DNA of 6,538 bases, taken from NCBI GenBank assembly GCA_021796135.1, contig JAJYOQ010000237.1, positions 1 through 6,538 on the forward strand. The letters run 5' to 3'. Below, one piece after another: positions 5,251 through 6,538 of the stretch. This DNA is from Bacteroidota bacterium. Its GTDB lineage: Bacteria > Bacteroidota > Ignavibacteria > Ignavibacteriales > Ignavibacteriaceae. Position 1 is the first letter of the stretch; every line of letters starts with the position of its first letter. The notes beneath the pieces were generated by a model. The model ran no database searches. It saw nothing but the letters and a program-made list of their open reading frames with translations, and was not told the origin of the DNA. The position numbers were made by a program, and so were the translations under genes.

Positions 5251-5796
5251 ATGGAAATAAAATCAAAAATAGTAGATCAAAACGGTCTTGAAAGAATTAT
5301 TACCAGAATTGCACATGAAATTCTTGAACGCAATAAAGGATCTAAAAATCTTGTATTAATGGGTATGAGAACACGCGGTGAATTTCTGGCAAAAAAACTA
5401 TTTGATAAAATTAAGGATATCGAAAAAATAGAACTACCTTTTGGAATATTGGATGTTACTCTATACCGCGATGACTTTCGAGTTCGTTTGAAACAACCCG
5501 ATGTTTCGGTTTCAAATATTACTTTTAATATAAACGAAAAAGATATCATACTTGTTGATGATGTATTATTTACCGGTAGAACGGTTCGCTCCGCATTAAA
5601 TGCTATTATGGACTTAGGCAGACCAAATACGATACAGCTCTTTGTGCTGGTTGACAGAGGACATAGGGAGCTTCCGATTCGCGCTGATTATGTGGGGAAA
5701 AATATTCCAACTTCTATCAATGAAGAAGTAAAAGTTAAAATGTCTGAGATTGACGGCGAAGATGCAATATATTTAATGGAAATGAAAAACAATTAA
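5251..5796 (+). CDS. pyrR: PyrR: pyr operon RNA-binding attenuation protein / uracil phosphoribosyltransferase
   Basis: UMP/UTP-sensing regulator with a type I phosphoribosyltransferase fold; many members also make UMP from uracil and PRPP. At 181 aa it equals Bacillus subtilis PyrR in length and aligns along its whole extent. Seen: LTRIAHE-like region as ITRIAHEILERNKG (17-30), TLYRDD (70-75), PRPP loop ILVDDVLFTGRT (100-111) and DRGHRELPIRADYVGKNIPT (135-154). Residues I recall from mutagenesis of the Bacillus protein as important for RNA binding, Thr18, His22, Arg141, Arg146 and Lys152, have counterparts here at Thr18, His22, Arg139, Arg144 and Lys150, so RNA regulation is expected and not only the enzyme activity. 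The upstream leader carries a matching binding hairpin and attenuator, so it should repress its own operon when uridine nucleotides are plentiful. pyrB follows after 16 bases. Confidence 0.98.
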   Translation: MEIKSKIVDQNGLERIITRIAHEILERNKGSKNLVLMGMRTRGEFLAKKLFDKIKDIEKIELPFGILDVTLYRDDFRVRLKQPDVSVSNITFNINEKDIILVDDVLFTGRTVRSALNAIMDLGRPNTIQLFVLVDRGHRELPIRADYVGKNIPTSINEEVKVKMSEIDGEDAIYLMEMKNN

Positions 5797-5812
5797 TTTA
5801 TGAGAATTATAT

Positions 5813-6538
5813 ATGCCTTTATCTAATCGAAATTTACTGGGTTTACAAGGTGTTCCCAAAGAGGATATTCAATTAATCTTGGATACTGCTACTACATTTA
5901 GAGAAGTATTAGAAAGACCGATAAAAAAAGTTCCGACCCTTCAAGGCAAAACAATAGTTAATTTATTTTATGAAAATTCAACCAGAACAAGAATATCCTT
6001 TGAGCTGGCAGAAAAACGACTATCTGCAGATTCAATTAATTTTTCGGTATCTGCTAGCAGTGTTAGTAAAGGAGAATCATTTAAAGATACTATTAAAAAT
6101 ATTGAAGCCATGAAAGTGGATATGGTAGTAGTCAGACATGCTGCAGCGGGTACTCCTCTTTATCTAACTAAAATTTCTGATGCAAATATTATAAATGCGG
6201 GTGACGGCATCCATGAACATCCGACTCAAGGGCTTCTTGATATGTATTCAATTAGAGAAAAATTAAGAAAGCTGGAAGGGCTAAAAGTATGCATAGTCGG
6301 CGATGTAGCACATAGCAGGGTAGCTTTATCAAATATTTATGGTCTTAAAACTATGGGCGCTGAAGTTTCAGTCTGCGGACCTTCAACAATGATACCCAGG
6401 AATATTGAAGATCTTGGAGTAAAAGTTATTTACAATATTGATGAAGCCATTCAAGAAAATGATGTGCTAAATGTATTGCGAATTCAGCTAGAAAGAAAAG
6501 CAAGAGAATATTTTCCTTCAATAAGAGAATATGCAAAA
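5813..6538 (+). CDS. pyrB: Aspartate carbamoyltransferase catalytic subunit PyrB, 3'-truncated
   Basis: Cytoplasmic enzyme joining carbamoyl phosphate and L-aspartate to give N-carbamoyl-L-aspartate, the committed step of de novo pyrimidine synthesis. 242 codons are visible from ATG 5813, open to the window edge; the family is about 305-310 aa, so roughly 65 residues including the HPLPR-type region lie outside. Motifs: carbamoyl phosphate site STRTR at 56-60, SVSKGES at 83-89 with the catalytic-loop Lys86, VVVRHAAAG at 105-113, GDGIHEHPTQGLLD at 130-143, GDVAHSRV at 163-170, and aspartate-site LRIQLER at 222-228. STRTR with HPTQGLLD and the RIQ motif fits aspartate rather than ornithine carbamoyltransferase. 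The start fits the family N terminus (NRNLLGLQGV); only a weak GAGA precedes it. There is no room for a second attenuator in the 16-base gap, so it relies on the pyrR leader. Confidence 0.97.
   Translation, partial: MPLSNRNLLGLQGVPKEDIQLILDTATTFREVLERPIKKVPTLQGKTIVNLFYENSTRTRISFELAEKRLSADSINFSVSASSVSKGESFKDTIKNIEAMKVDMVVVRHAAAGTPLYLTKISDANIINAGDGIHEHPTQGLLDMYSIREKLRKLEGLKVCIVGDVAHSRVALSNIYGLKTMGAEVSVCGPSTMIPRNIEDLGVKVIYNIDEAIQENDVLNVLRIQLERKAREYFPSIREYAK

Noticed and set aside
5797..5812. Second PyrR attenuator between pyrR and pyrB, as in Bacillus
   Set aside because: The gap is 16 bases and cannot hold a binding hairpin and a terminator; none is seen.
1..6538. A novel defence, mobile or otherwise undescribed gene system
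   Set aside because: Every protein-coding gene belongs to a well-known core family and the only non-coding structure of note is the pyr leader; no direct repeats, transposase, integrase or toxin-antitoxin pattern was found.

Overview
This low-GC (roughly one-third G+C by eye) bacterial chromosome segment carries only core housekeeping functions: the end of a division and cell-wall cluster, a tRNA with a YajQ gene, and the start of a pyrimidine operon. I see no mobile element, CRISPR array, phage gene or wholly unknown gene. The order murC-ftsQ-ftsA-ftsZ, with no murB or ddl between murC and ftsQ, is the arrangement I know from Bacteroidota and related FCB-type lineages (Marinimicrobia/SAR406 and Ignavibacteria-like groups are candidates). 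A PyrR-controlled attenuator is best known from Firmicutes. The lineage assignment is an inference and is weak.

Layout. (1) 2-4297, plus strand: 5'-truncated murC, ftsQ, ftsA and ftsZ. The first three are joined by ATGA stop/start overlaps. ftsZ follows ftsA after 20 bases and has its own strong Shine-Dalgarno, which fits the need for much more FtsZ than FtsA or FtsQ. MurC makes UDP-MurNAc-L-Ala. FtsZ forms the ring, FtsA ties it to the membrane through a C-terminal amphipathic helix, and FtsQ is the bitopic scaffold of the later divisome. (2) 4321-4914, minus strand: tRNA-Pro(CGG), then after 21 bases yajQ, convergent with ftsZ and probably one transcript from a candidate promoter at 4947-4975. 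(3) 4915-5250: an AT-rich divergent gap. Its right half is a structured leader RNA with a PyrR-binding hairpin (5142-5172), a possible antiterminator, and an intrinsic terminator (5210-5248) ending two bases before the pyrR start codon. (4) 5251-6538, plus strand: pyrR, then pyrB truncated by the window end.

The most informative part is the pyr leader. The PyrR protein keeps the residues I recall as RNA-binding in the Bacillus protein, and the RNA target lies directly upstream of its own gene, so the window holds both halves of an autoregulatory circuit. The 3' arm of the terminator also looks like the pyrR ribosome binding site, so transcriptional and translational control could share one hairpin.
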